64,000 nt of DNA from Chlorella sorokiniana. Lineage: Eukaryota > Chlorophyta > Trebouxiophyceae > Chlorellales > Chlorellaceae. The position numbers and the translations under genes were made by a program. The stretch spans positions 3,329,001 to 3,393,000 of the forward strand of contig CP084619.1 of assembly GCA_025917655.1 (NCBI GenBank). Direction: 5' to 3'. Below are positions 1-12,034 of the stretch, piece by piece; within the stretch, counting starts at the first letter, position 1, and every line of letters begins with the position of its first letter. The notes beneath the pieces are model-generated. The model worked only from the letters and a program-made list of their open reading frames with translations, made no database searches and had not been told where the DNA came from.

Positions 1-479
1 GCCAGGGGACCCCTTGCCATGCCCGGGCCCTCCACCTCAACCTCCACCCCTGCCCCTCCCCTGTCGCGCAGGCGCTGGCCACGCAGGAGGCCAACCGCGC
101 GGCGCAGAACCGGCTGCCGCCGCTGTGGGCGCTGCTGGCCATGGCAGTGCTGGGCTTCAACGAGCTCATGGCGGTGCTGTACAACCCCGCCTGGCTGCTC
201 CTCCTCCTCCTCCTCTTCCTCTTCGCCCGCACCGTCTACCTGGAGATGGATGTGGAGGCGGAGATGGCGCGGGGGCTGCTGCCGGGCGCCATTGCCCTCT
301 CCTCCAAGTTTGTGCCCGCCATCAAGAAGGTCTCCCGCCACACCCTGGAGTCGGCCAAGGCCTTCCTGCAGGACGCGCCAGAGGCGAGCGGCGGCAGCGG
401 CAGCGGCGGCGGCGGCGGATGCCCGACCCCGCGCCGCTGGCCGCAGGGCTGCGTAACCGCCGACGCGAGGTGGAGATGA
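1..479 (+). CDS. RHD3/Sey1-type ER-shaping GTPase, C-terminal exon only
   Basis: This is the 3' end of a dynamin-like GTPase of the RHD3/Sey1/atlastin class, which fuses endoplasmic reticulum tubules; the GTPase domain lies upstream of the window. Positions 1-71 look like the end of an intron (acceptor AG at 70-71). The exon from 72 encodes the membrane hairpin and tail: a first hydrophobic segment containing AMAVLGFNELMAVL, then an almost pure Leu segment ending FLFARTVYLEMD, then a conserved region with LPGAIALSSKFVPAI. In RHD3 proteins this order (two membrane spans, then an amphipathic cytosolic tail) sits at the extreme C-terminus. The exon ends in a Gly/Ser stretch with a stop at 477-479; a neighbouring frame stays open to 529, so the final residues are uncertain. 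The call rests on remembered family similarity, not a search. Confidence 0.72.
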   Translation, partial: QGTPCHARALHLNLHPCPSPVAQALATQEANRAAQNRLPPLWALLAMAVLGFNELMAVLYNPAWLLLLLLLFLFARTVYLEMDVEAEMARGLLPGAIALSSKFVPAIKKVSRHTLESAKAFLQDAPEASGGSGSGGGGGCPTPRRWPQGCVTADARWR

Positions 480-662
480 CGGAGGGCGCTGCCGGAACGG
501 GTGCCCCCAGCAGCCGCAAAGACGATTGAGGCGCTGGGAGCGCGTTGCCTTGCCGTTGGCAGCATGCCCATCTGCTTGCTGACCGACCCTTGCTGACTGC
601 CTTGCCTTGCAAAGGTTGCCGCCCAGTCTGTGCCTTGTGAAACCTAGGAGGTGGATGTTGCT

Positions 663-667
663 TTACA
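663..667 (-). terminator. Candidate poly(A) signal TGTAA for the kinesin gene
   Basis: TTACA on the plus strand reads TGTAA on the minus strand, the usual poly(A) signal in green algae. It lies about 110 bases beyond the probable kinesin stop. A five-base motif occurs often by chance, so only its position supports it. Confidence 0.35.
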
Positions 668-776
668 GGCAGGCAGTGAGTACACATGGCTGCGAGTGAT
701 GAGCGCAGCAGCAAAGCCGGGCAGCCCTGCAATGCCCAGGCTGCTGCGCGGCAGCTCAGCAATGACGCTGCACCCG

Positions 777-3700
777 CTAGCCCAGGCGCGGCCGTGGGAT
801 GCCGCGTGGCGCCGCTGCCCCAAGCGGCACGCCGGGCTTGCGCTTCAGGCCGCCTGGTGCCAGGCTCATGCGCCGCGCCTCGACGTCGCCGGGGGCCAGG
901 GAGGGCGCCCCGTCTGCGAGGCAGGCGGGGGCGGGAGGGGCGATGCGGGGGTTGCAACACTCCCCCTTCACTCCCTTTCGGTGCACCATTCGGACAGGTG
1001 CTGGCTGCAGGCAGGCCCGCGCGGCTGTGCGCAAGCCCCCGGCTCACCAGCGCCGCCGCGCCGCCCCAGTCCATGGAGGAGGAGACATGGCGCTGTGCGC
1101 CGCCCTTGGCCGCCGTCTCGCACTGGTTCACCTTGGCGGCAAAGCGCAGCGAGCACAGGCTCTCCTGCAGGCGGGGGCAAGGCGGTCAGACGCAGAAAAG
1201 CAGCGTGGACACAGCACGCGGCCCCCTGCCCAGCATCTGCACACGCCCCTCCACAGCATCTGCGCATGCTGCTGCCCAGCACGGGCGCATGCTGCTGCGG
1301 GGTGGGGCGGCGCTCGCGCGCCGCCCCTCCCCCGCTGCATCGCCGCACCTGCACCGACTCGGGCTCTGGGTTGACGTTGACGAACATGAGGGTCTTGCCT
1401 GAGCCGCCCAGGCAGGGCTGCAGCAGGTGGGTGAGGCGGGAGTTGCGGTACGGCACGTGCGCGCTGCGGCTGGCCAGCGCCTGGAACACGTCGCCCAGCG
1501 AGGACAGGCTCTTGTTGATGTTGCACGCCTCCTTGGCGCGCTGCCCCTCCGCCTGGCTGCGCGCCAGCCGCTCGCTGCAGGGACATGCGGCGGGAGGGCA
1601 GGGTGCTCAATGCGCAGCGGGACAGGCGGGCGAGGGTGGCGGCCAGGCGGCGTTGCCGAGGTGTCTGGAGGAGGGGGTGCCCGCCCGGCTCCCCGCCCCA
1701 CCTGCCCGCCAGGTCCACCAGGTTGAGGGAGCCCTGCAGCACGGTGCCGCTGGCCTCGTGCCGCCCCGTGATGTACAGCATGAACACTGCACAGCAGCAC
1801 GGGCGCGTGTGGGGTCATGGGTGCCGGATGGAGGTGGGGGCGGCTGGGAAGCGATGGGCTCACCCCCCAAGCTGGGCAGCAGAGCTCAGCGCATCGGCAG
1901 CCATGGCACCAGGTCAGGCAGGCTGGGCCTCCCCACAGGCGGACCCATCCACGCTCACCCGAGTGGCTGCGCGACGACACGGCGTTCATGGCCGTGGCCT
2001 CCACCACGCGCGCCGCCGCCGCCTTGCGCGTCACCACCTCCGCGTCCTCCTCGCTCTCCACCGGCACCCGCTGCGCCCCCAGCACCACCGTGTGCCCGCC
2101 GTTGGGCTGGTGCTGGATGGCGTTATTCTCTGCACGCGCAAGCATGGTGAGCAGACGTAGCGGGAGGCGGCCGCGAGGGGTGAGCAGGCGCCATGCAAGG
2201 AGCAGCCTGCCAGCCTGCATAGAGGCCTGGCCCGGCGGTGCACCCACCCTGGATCTTGCCCGCATCCCGGCGCCCGGGCGCGCGTCTGCCAGCAGGTCGC
2301 GCAGCTGTTCGTTGTACACCTCGATGAAGGAGGCCTGCAGCGCGTACTCCCACCCCTGCTCGCGCAGCTTGGCCACAGCCTCCAGGATCTGATTGGAGGG
2401 GGACCAGGGGAGGAGGGTGGGGTGTGCGGTGGGGGGTGGTGGGGAGGCTGGGAGGCTGGGAAGGGGCTGGGTGTTAGAGAGTGCGGGAGGAAGGGGTGGT
2501 GCGTGACGGCGGCTGCGCAAGCGACAGCAAGGCAGCAGCTGCTGGGCGGCCAGCATCGTCCTTCCGTCACCTGGCGGCAGTGGAGGAGCCCCAGCCCCCA
2601 CCGCCCTCCTGCCGGCGCACCTTGGAGATGGCGCGGGGTATGATACCTCGCCCCTCGTACGAGCGGCTGCCCGTCATTGTGTGCGTCTTGCCGGCCCCCG
2701 TCTGCCCGTAGCTGAACAGGCACACCTTGTAGCCGTCCAGCGCCGACTGCACCAGGTCGGACACCTCCTCAAACACGGCGGCCTGAGGGAGCGATGGGGG
2801 GGGGGTGAGAGGGGTGCTCTGCAACGCTCAGGGCAGCGTGCTCGTTGAGTCGCCAGCCTTGATTCATGCAGCTGGCGCCCCTCCTTTGCTCCCCCATAAA
2901 CAACCCTCCCTGCTCCTTAACCCCAAACCCAGGGTGAGCGGGCTGCCCACCTGCCCCGCCTCCGGCTTGAACACCCGGTCATACACAAAGGTGTGCTCCT
3001 TGCCGTCGGGGCCCGGCAGGCGCACGCTCACGCCGTCGGGCAGGCACTGCACCGCCGACCGCGGGTGGGGCCGGATGCGGCAGAACACGCGGATCTGCAG
3101 GCGGGGAGGACCGGGACACGGGGGCGCTTGCGCACTGAGCCATGCAGCGCCAGCGCCAGACCTGATCTGGGCCAAGGGCGCTCCCGCGAGCAGCAGCAGG
3201 GAGAGTTGTGAACAATGCATGTAGCTGCTGCAGGCGCCACCCACGTTTCCCTTAAGCTCCACCAGCTGGTTGTGCAGCTCGCGGCGCCGCGCCTCCGCCG
3301 CCGCCACCGCCCCCTCCAGCGCCCGACCTTGCTCAGCATGCGCGCCAGCACCTCCTTCTGGTCCCCCGCACCCAGCCCAACGGTGCACTCCTGCAGAGCC
3401 TCCAGCTCGCCTGTGTGGGTGTGTGAGGGGGAGCGAGAGCCTGGTGGGCAAGGGCCGCAGCCCTCTTTACGAGCGCTTGCTGACCCTGAACGACAGCCGC
3501 ACAGCAGCTGGCAGAAGGGCGCGCCCGCAGCCAGCAGGTGCCCACCCTCCAGCCTCTCCAGCCGCTCCCCCTTGTCCTTGGCGTCGCGCTCCGCCGCCAG
3601 CCGCGCCGCCTGCTCCCGCTCCAGCGCGCCGCTCAGCTCCGCCACCCGCGCCTGCAGCGCCGCCACCTCCCCCCCCGCAGGGTGGCCGCCTGGCTGCCGC

Positions 3701-6367
3701 CCTCCTCCAGCCGCGCCTGCACCGCCGCCATCTCGGCCGCCGCCTGCTGCACCAGGCCCTGCAGCTCGTCGCGCTCCCCTGCAGCTGCAGCCACGGCCGC
3801 CTTGAGGGCGGCCTTCTCCGCCAGCAGCGCCTGCTCGCGCTGCGCCGCCGCCGCCCGCTCCGCCTCGGCAGCCTTCTTTCCCGCGGCCGCCGTCTCCTCC
3901 AGCCCGGCCTGGGCGGCGCGCGCAGCATCCCGTTCCCCTGTGGCCGCCGCGTGCGCCTGCCGCTCCCGCTCCAGCTCCCCAGCAGCGCCTCCGCCCGCTC
4001 CTGCCAGCCCTGCAGGTCCCCCAGCATCACCGCGCTGTCCGCCACCACGCGGTCGTGGTCGCGCTGCGCCGCCGCAGCCTCTGCCGACAGCGCCGCGTGC
4101 GCCTCCCCCAGCTCCACGTGCGCCGTCTGCAGCTCGGCCAGCTGGCGCTCCAGCGCCGCCGCCGCGCGCCGCCGCATCCGCCGCGCAGCGCTCCGCCGCC
4201 GCCGCCACTTCCAGCTGCGCCGCGCGCGCCTCTGCCGCCGCCAGCGCCTCGCTCAGCTGCTGCTGGCGCCGCTCCGCCGCCTCTCGCATCTCGTAGGCCG
4301 CCTGCCGCGCGCAGTTCTGCTCCAGCTTCAGCCCGCTCACCTCCTCCTTGGCGGCCCGCCGCATCTCCTTGATCTCGCCCTCCAGAACCTGCTTGGCAGA
4401 CTCCAGCCTGGGAACAGGGGCGCAAGGGGCGGTGCCTGGGATTGAGCAGGACTCAGCTGAAGCAGGCTCCCTTCGCCCCCTTGCCCCCCAAAGCACCTCC
4501 AGCGCACCGCCCCCACCCCCCAGCCGTGCGCCGTGCGCAGGCCGCCCCGCTTGCCTGCGCGCCTCCTCCCGCAGCCGCTCCCGCTCCCCCTCCACCCGCT
4601 CCATCTCCCTGCGCAGGCGGTTGGCCTCCCCCTTGGCCATGTCCAGCTCCCCCTGCCAGTTGGCCAGCGCGTGCTTGAGCTGGGCGGCGGCCGCCGCGGC
4701 CTCCTTGCGCGAGTTGGCCAGCTCCACCTGCATCACGCGCTTGTCGCTCTCGCTGCACAGCTTCACCGACTCGACCTGGGTGACACAAGGAGCGCAGGGG
4801 GGGGGGGGGGGTGAGGCGCGCGGCAGAAAGCAGCCCAGGCCGCCACCCACTTGCTCGGGAGGCAGGGCTGCGCCCAGCCCATGAGTCGCAGCCCTGCCTC
4901 GTCCCGCCTGTGCCCGCGCCCACCTGCTGCGCCACCTCCTTCTCAAACCTGCAGGCCGCGCCGATGAAGTCGTTGGCGCGCGCCTGCAGCTGGCCCAGGC
5001 CGCGGCGGCACAGCTTCACGATGCCCGCCAGCTCCTGGATCTTGGTCTCGGCTGCAGGGGGCAGGCAGGGGCGGAGAGGGGCAGTGACGGGCGCACAGGG
5101 GCAGGGGGCGGGCATCCAGGGAGGCGGGCCGCTGACTGGCTTCTTCCCTTCCCCTGGCTGGCTCCCGCCCTCCACCGGCTGACCCGTGGCGCCGTCCTTG
5201 CTGCGAGTCAGCTGCGCGTGCATGCCCCGCTCCAGCAGCTGCTTGAACTGCTCGTCCTCAAACAGCTGCAGCGCCAGCCGCGACAGCGCCTGCGTGTCAA
5301 TCTGCCCCACCGCCTCAAACTGCACGCCCTGCGCCCCGCCGCCCAGCAGCGACGGCCGCACGCTCTCGCGCTTCAGCGACTCCAGGCGCGCTGCCAGGCC
5401 GCCGACGCTGCTGCTGCCCGCAGCCGTGCCCAGCGTGGGAGCATGTGCAGGCGGGAGCGCGGGCTGCAGCGCTGGAGCTCCCGCCGGTTGCGGCCCTGCT
5501 TCGGGTGCGGAGGCGTCTGATGCCGACTGTCCCTGGCTGCCGGGCGGGGATCCAGCGTCGGCTCCACCCAAGGCAGGGCCTGCTTGGGCCGCAGGCTGGT
5601 GGCTGCCTGGCTGGTGAGCTGGCGCCGCCTGCCGTGCAGGCAGCGCAGATGCCGACTGTTGTGCTGGACGCGTGACGATGGGCTCTGCTGATCGGTGCAC
5701 CGCTGCTGGCTGAGTGGCGCGAGCTGAAGCGGCCTCAGGCGGGCGGGAGGAGGCGGTGGCAGCGGCGGCCCTGGCTGCTGGCGCAGCCCCATTCCACTGA
5801 TGGATGGGCGCATGCTTTCCCGTTCAATGTCCGTAGCCTGCCCTGCAAGGCGTCAAACTCTTGCAGCATGTCCTCCCTCTGCTGGCCGTTGACGAAAGCC
5901 TTGCGAGTGGAGTCAGGAGCGCCCGCAGGCCCTGCCGCTGCTCCCAGCCGACCGTGCACGCCATCCTGCTGACACCGTGCGAACCCCGCGTTTTCTTTGT
6001 CCACAAAAGCACTCCTGGCCAGCCGTGGGGGCAGGCCCGGAGCAGGTTTGGCTGCCAGGCCTGGCTGTTGCGAGCTGTTCTCCTGTTTCTTTGGCTGCAA
6101 GGCTGACGTGCCGCTGCCTATGAATCCTGCGGCAGCCTGCTTCTTTTCCTTCCATTGCCGCAGCAGCTCCTCCCGGCTGACGCCGGACTGCGACATCTTG
6201 GTGGAGGCCGTGAGGTGAGCCGTCAACGGGCCATAAGAACTGTTGGCATCTAGGACAGGAGGTTTGAGCGCCCTCTGAACGATGTCCGAGGAGGTTGTCT
6301 GCGGTACAAACGCTGCAGTACCCACAGCTTTCCGATACTCTCGCCATTCCGTCTCGATATTAAGCAC
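777..6367 (-). CDS. Kinesin-14 (C-terminal motor, minus-end-directed class)
   Basis: The start is the ATG at 6367 ([16 protein letters not shown]). The first ~350 residues are a low-complexity Ala/Pro/Gln/Ser tail. About 500 residues of coiled coil follow (roughly 5300-3300). The neck [11 protein letters not shown] runs directly into the motor [13 protein letters not shown], the arrangement that defines kinesin-14. Motor motifs are spread over short exons: P-loop [10 protein letters not shown] (~2700), switch [10 protein letters not shown] (~1970), switch II LVDLAG (~1710), and [30 protein letters not shown] and FVNVNPEP near 1350-1560. The 3' end is near 777-870 ([14 protein letters not shown], then stop at 777 in one frame). 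The coiled coil changes frame inside exons near 4170, 3985 and at a C8 run (3669-3676), which I read as indel errors. Kinesin-14s act in spindle or cortical microtubule organisation. Confidence 0.9.
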
Positions 6368-6485
6368 ATTGCAATCGGTCTACTGCCGAACTTTGCCTCT
6401 AGCGCCCGTCAGCTGAAATCTTCTCCCGCGCAAACACCCTCCCACACTTGGTCCCAGTGGGGTCGGCTCTTTCCGTCACACCGGG
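6368..6485. promoter_or_regulatory. Compact bidirectional promoter between kinesin-14 and CCS1
   Basis: Only ~118 bases separate the kinesin ATG (minus, 6367) from the first plausible CCS1 ATG (plus, 6486), so both genes must share this interval for promoter and 5' leader. I see no TATA box that clearly favours one side. The CCS1 start is itself uncertain, so the real gap could be larger. Confidence 0.45.
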
Positions 6486-9398
6486 ATGCAGCGCTGCTAC
6501 TCAGCAGCTCCTGGCTGCATACATGATGCTGCAATTCCAACGCAGAGACCACACTTGCGGCCAGTCTTGGCGGTGCTTTCGGCGCCACCTTGCCAGCGGA
6601 CAGGGCCAGTCTGGCCGCTCAGTAGGAAGGCTTTGAGATGTAGAGACCCCTTGCAAGTGGCCTGCCGAAGCGTACAAGGTGTGCCCTGCCTGCCGCCGCT
6701 CTCGGCCGCTGTCGTACCAGCCTGCTAGTGGAGGCGGCTTTTACCTGTAGCCTGTTGGATTCTTGAATCTGACAATGCGTTTTTGGGGGATTCGCGCCGC
6801 GCTGCAGGCCCCGCAGCAGCCCCAAGCCTGACGAGTGGCGACAACGAGCGGCCTGGTTCCAGCGGGCGCAGGCCTGCGCCGCCGCCGCCGCCGCAAGGCC
6901 CGGCCCTCTCCGCCAGCTGTACAAGCGCACCGTGAAGAAGCTGGCCAACCTGAAGCTGGCGCTGGGCGAGCTGGCGGTGATTGGCGCGCTGTCGGCGGTG
7001 GGCACCGTCATCAAGCAGGGCGAGCCGTACAGCTACTATGCAGAGGTGGGGCGCACCAGGGCGGGACGCCGCGCTGTCGCAGGCTGGGCGGCGCAATGAG
7101 GGGGGCCCACGGCAGGGTGATTTGGTGTGCTGTGTTGCGGCGGGGATGTGTGGTTGTTGCAGCCCTTGGTCCTGGCAGCTGCACGTGCGCCGCCTGCCTC
7201 CCACCGCCGCCACTGCCCAACCCCCCCTCCCCCATCAAACAGAACTACCCCGAGGAGGGGCGCAGGGTGCTGGGCTTCCTGACGGGGCGCATCATCTGGG
7301 CGCTGCAGCTGGACCACATCTACCGCCGACTACTTCCTGCTGCTGCTGGCCCTGCTGGGCGCCAGCCTGGCGGCCTGCACCGCCACCAACCAGTGGCCCG
7401 CCGTCAAGGTGGCGCAGCGCTGGCGCTTCAAGGGCGACCAGGCCAGCCTGGCGCGCCTGCAGGTGGCCTCCCTGCTGCCCAACGCGCGGCTGCAGGACCT
7501 GGGGGCCGCGCTGCGGGCCCGCCGCTACCAGGTCTTCATGCAGGACGGCAGGCTGTACGGGTTCAAGGGCCTGGCCGGCAAGCTGGGCCCCATCGGCGTG
7601 CACGCCTCCATGCTGCTCTGCATGGTGGGCTTCGCCATGGGCGCACGTGAGTTGAGGGGGGCGGAGAGGTGGAAACTTGTGGAGGCGGGCCAGGCAGGCG
7701 GGGGCTGTGTGCCTCAGCTCCCTGCGCAATTGCTTCGTGCCTCCAAGCCCGGCCTGCCTGTGCCCGCGGCCCCCACGCCTGCAGTTGGGGGTTGGACCGG
7801 CAGCGTGATGATCCCGCAGGGCTCCGACGTGCTCACCGCCTCCTCGCTGCGCTCGGCGTCCCCGCTGGCGTGGAGCCCCGGCGGCGCCTCCGCCGTCATC
7901 CGCTGCGACGACTTCCGCATCGACTACCGCCCAGACGGCTCGGTGCGCCAGTTCTACTCCGACCTGACGGGTGAGCCGGCAGGGGGAGGGGGCACACCTA
8001 CAAGGCGCATGCCCAACGGCGGCTGCTGCGGCCAAGCCTCGCGTGCCTCTGCATGCCGAGCGGTTGCGGCAGCCTGTGTGCTGCGGCGCAGCCGCAAACC
8101 CCACCCCCGTGTCCCACATGCACTCGCACGCGCCTGCCCTTGCGCAGTGCTGGACCTGGATGGGCGGGAGCTGGCCTCCAAGACGGTCAGCGTGAACGCG
8201 CCGCTGCGCTTTGGCGGCGTCACCGCCTACCAGACCGACTGGTCGATGAGCGCGCTGCAGCTGCGGGTGGAAGGGTCGCCGCTGGCGCCCGACGGCGCCC
8301 CCATCCAGCTGCCCATGGCCAGCCTGGCGGGTGAGCGGCGGGGCAGCCACAGGGGCAGGCTGCCGCCGTGCGGGGGTCAGGAGGGCGCACCGATGCCGTC
8401 GGGAAGGGAGGGTGGGGTGAAGGCGGCAGAGGGAGCTCTGCTTGTCGTGGTTGCCCACATACCCTCCTCTCACCAACCCCTTCTCCCCCAACCCCCACCC
8501 CCGGGGCAGGCGGCGACAGCAAGCTGTATGCCACCTTCCTGCCGGCGGAAGACCCGGCAGCGGCGCCCGGCGCTGCGCCCGCGGCATCTCCATCCTGGCT
8601 CGCGACCTGCAGGTGGGTAGGCTGGGGTGGGAGGCTGCGCCCGGCCGCCCGCTGCGTCGCCCAAGAGCGGACGCCCCTCGCCTGCTGTGTCCCGCTCGCG
8701 ATGGGGCATCTGCGCACCCTGCTCCCTCCGGTGCCATATTCGTTCACCTGCTTGCGTGCATGCGCTAGCATGGGCTGACCGCCGTGCACGCATCCCCCCG
8801 GGCCCCGCCGCAGACGGTGACCTTCTACGACAGCCGCGGCGAGTTTGTGGGTGTGCGGCGGCTGGGCAGCGGCAAGGCCATCGAGGTGGAGGGCCTGCGC
8901 ATCACCCCGACGCAGTGCTGGCGGCCACGGGGCTGGAGCTGAAGGCGGACCCGGGGGTGCCGCTGGTCTACGCTGGCTTCGGGGGTGGGCTGGGGGCCGT
9001 GCGCGCGTGTGTGTGTGTGAATGCGTTGGTGGAGTGCGGGTGGGTGGGGGTGGGGCCACAGCTCGGGCTCTCGCTGTGCGTTTGCAGGCTGTGCTGTGTT
9101 GTCAGCATGCCTGTCTTCCGGAGCTCAACCGAAACCCCCCTCACAGCACGCTGGGCGTCCGGCCCCCCCAGGCATGTGCATCACCACCGTGGTCAGCTAC
9201 CTGTCCCACTCCCAGGTGTGGGCGGCGCAGTCGGGCGGCAGCGTGCTGGTGGGCGGCGCCACCAACCGCGCCAAGTTCTCGTTCGAGCAGGAGCTGGGGG
9301 AGGTGCTGGGGCAGGTGCCGGGTGCCGGCGGCGGCGCCAGGCCTGGTGGACGCGGCAGCGGCGGGGGCGGCAGCGGCAGGAGCGGGCCGGCCGCGTGA
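6486..9398 (+). CDS. CCS1: Plastid c-type cytochrome biogenesis protein Ccs1 (ResB family)
   Basis: Ccs1 is the thylakoid membrane ResB-like subunit of the system II machinery that attaches heme to apocytochromes f and c6. Recognised exons in order: KRTVKKLANLKLALGELAVIGAL with TVIKQGEPYSYYAE (to 7045); NYPEEGRRVLGFLTGRIIW (from 7243), then a membrane segment and NQWPAVKVAQRW; GPIGVHASMLLCMVGFAMGA, which carries the conserved lumen-side His; then the large lumenal domain with SVMIPQGSD, FRIDYRPDGS, DLDGRELASKTVSVN, ATGLELKADPGVPLVYAGFGG and a final membrane segment. The stop is at 9396-9398. The N-terminus is the weak part: the ATG at 6486 opens a transit-peptide-like stretch, but the joining intron does not resolve cleanly. 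Homology shifts frame at about 7324-7329 and at a C4 run (8905-8908), taken as sequence errors. Confidence 0.88.
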
Positions 9399-9497
9399 TG
9401 CACACGCGCCCCCTCGACCGGAAGCCCGCTCGCCGACGGCCGACAGCTTGGATGCCACCTTGCTGCCAGCTCACCCACGCCGACACAGAACCGTACA

Positions 9498-9509
9498 TGT
9501 AAGGTTACA
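9498..9509. terminator. Back-to-back poly(A) signals TGTAA/TTACA between convergent genes
   Basis: TGTAAGGTTACA places a TGTAA on each strand within 12 bases. The plus copy is ~100 bases past the CCS1 stop; the minus copy is ~250 bases past the stop of the convergent membrane-protein gene. TGTAA is the established green-algal poly(A) signal. Confidence 0.5.
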
Positions 9510-9759
9510 GAGTTCATGAAATCCGCAGGCACGATGGACAAGGATCGTGCAGGGGCTGGGGGCCGACTGGCGCAAGGGGGGCTGGCAGAGCGGCGAGGCA
9601 GGCGCTCATCAGCCAGCTGGCGGCGCATGGGCCCGTGCACAGCAGGATGCCGCCAGCCCGGCCAGACAGTCAGCTCGGCAGCAGGAACAAGGGGGCGGGG
9701 CGGGGTGCGCGCAGCTGCTGGCTGCCGCGCGCCAGGGCAGCGTCGCAGGCTGCGCCAGC

Positions 9760-12034
9760 TCACGCGTTGCTGGCCCCGCCTCGCCTGCTGAGCAGCATGG
9801 CTGTGACCAGGCCCGCTGCGGAGGTGCCCACCGCCAGCCACAGGCTGCCCGTCAGCGTGGCCTCCAGCGACAGGTAGGCGCCCGACAGGGCGGCGCGCGC
9901 CGCCACCAGCGGCAGCTCCTCGTCCCCCCAGCGCCGGCGGGTCGCTGGGCCCCAGCACCGCCCGCGCCTCGTCCGCCTCGCCCTCGTTCAGCGTGACCAC
10001 GGCCGCCGCGCCGCGCGCCATCTGCGCCGACCAGAAGTAGGCCCCCTCCAGCAGCCCCGTCAGCAGCGCGGCCGACGGCGCCACCAGGAAGGCGGGCAGG
10101 CGCGGCGCGCCCACCAGCGTGCCCAGGCTCTGCCGCACCCGGCCTCCAGGGCGGCGGGGTCGGAGAAGGCCAGCGCGTCGCGGCTGCCCCCAGCCACCCC
10201 GTGAACGCGTCCTGCCACAGACCCTGCGGCCGCGGGGGTGGGCGCCGCGCGGCGGCTGGGACGCGGCCGGGGCAGGCAGGCAGGCAGGCGGCAGGGCAGG
10301 CCGCGCGAGCGGATGCAGCCTCGCTGTGTGCTGCTGCTGAGTGCACGGCAGGCATGCAACACCAGGCAGCACTGCCCCCCACACTCGACACACACACACA
10401 CACCTGCCAGACCAGGCACTGGCAGAAGGCGACGGCCAGGGCGGCAAAGGTGAAGGAGGGGGCCGGGATCTTGCGGTAAAACTGCTGCTGGTCTGACGAA
10501 ACAACGCGGATGATGCTGCAAGGGGGACGCAGGCGCATGACACGCGAGCAGCGCTGGGAGGGGCAGGCTGGGGGCGGCGTCTGGACAGCGGGGGAGGGGG
10601 AAGAGGGGGCGGGGGGCATCACCCCTGGCCGCAGCGCCACAGGCTTTCTCCTCGGCCCACCTCTTTGTCACCAGGGGAGGGGCTAGCGCGTATGCCAGCA
10701 CCGTGCCACCCACGTAGGGCGCGGTCCAGGCGGCCAGGGCGGGCGCTGCGGCCAGCGGGTCGGGAACGTCGTGCAGCAGGCGGTACGCGTCCAAGCCCCA
10801 CCACGTACCGCCCCATGCCGTGAAGTAGGCAATGGCCAGCGACGCCACCACCGAGGCCCACATGACATTGTCTGCGGGGGGCGGATGGGCGGGTGGGGCG
10901 GGTGTGCAGGCAGCGCGGCTGCAGGCAGCTCCAGCAGGCAGCCCCCTGACAGTGCAAGGCACGACGCAACGCTTGAGCAGGGCACAGGCCCCCCGGGTGC
11001 CGCAGCTCACTGGGGCTGTTGCTCTGCTCCAGCGACTCGCGCAACACCCGCCGCAGACCCTCCGCCGACTGGTCGCTGTCCGGGGCCTCCTGAATCGAGC
11101 AACAGCAAGGGGGCTCAGAATTGCAGTTGGCACGGCCAAGGCGCTTGTTGGAGTGATGTGAGTTCAGGGTGCTGGCGATCAAACCTTGCCGTCCAGCCCC
11201 ACGCCTCCACTAACTTCCCATGCTCGCTCCCAGTCTTTCATTGAATGGATACAATTGGATACAAGCGAACAGCTGGCGCCACAACAATGATCCAGCCGCG
11301 TCCTGAGGGCCCTGGGCGCCAGCCACCCTCACACCATAACCCTACCCCCCCCCCACACACACACCTTGGTGACCCACTCATACCCCGCCATCGCCACCCA
11401 GTCGGCAGTCGTCTCGTCCGGGGTCACCAGCGGCGGCTGCTCCTGCAGCTCCTTCTCCAGCAGCTGCAGAGCTGCGATGTACAGCCCGCGCTTGGCCACC
11501 AGCGCCGCATGCCGCTTGGCCGCCTCCTTCGCCGTGTTGGCAGACAGGCGCTGCGCCCAACCAACATACCCCACCACCCAGCTGGGCACGCCGCGCTCTC
11601 GCCGCATGTCTTCAGCTTGGGTGTCGATTTCCTGCAGCACAGGCCGGTACCAGGGATGGGGTGGGCAAGGCGTGGCAGTGCGGCATCAGCCATGCACTCG
11701 AGGCACCGTCACCACCCAGGCCTCCCACCTTCTTCGCCTGTTCCAATTCCTGCATCTTTTGCTTTGCATCCTCTACGAAGCCGTCGTAATTGGAAATGGC
11801 TTGAGGCACAAAGTCGTCAAAGCTCTTCGGTCGGTGGGGTGGCGGCGGCGGTGGCGACCCCAACCCCTGCTGCTTTTCTTGCTGCTCAGAGGCAGCGCGT
11901 GGTGCTAGTTGATATCCGCGTGCTTTTCTCCCAAGGCTACCGCGTTGCGCAGCGTTTCTCCCATTGCCAGGCTTCACAGGAACCCACGGCGGTGGGCTAC
12001 ACCGTGCTGCCTGTACCTGAAGCTGTGCAGCCAT
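9760..12034 (-). CDS. Unrecognised plastid-targeted multi-pass membrane protein
   Basis: I do not recognise this family. The ATG at 12034 opens a basic, Ser/Ala/Pro-containing leader like a chloroplast transit peptide, then a Pro run. A soluble charged region follows with SFDDFVPQAISNYDGFVED, EIDTQAEDMRRERGVPSW and ALVAKRGLYIAALQLLEKEL, predicted helical. Intron joins look clean (exon end WVTK then GTGTGT; next exon after AG with EAPDSDQSAEGLRRVL). The C-terminal half is membrane: segments around NVMWASVVASLAIAYFTAWG, APYVGGTVLAYALAPPL, FTFAALAVAFCQCLVWQ, FLVAPSAALLTGLLEGAYFW and GSLWLAVGTSAAGLVTAMLL, ending SRRGGASNA and a stop at 9760-9762. That gives four or five spans. Placing both halves in one gene is inference from strand, splice signals and spacing. 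Location in envelope or thylakoid is a guess from the leader. Confidence 0.6.

Noticed and set aside
3669-4180. Programmed frameshifting in the kinesin coiled coil
   Set aside because: The same type of shift occurs in many unrelated genes at G/C runs, and there is no slippery site plus structure common to them.
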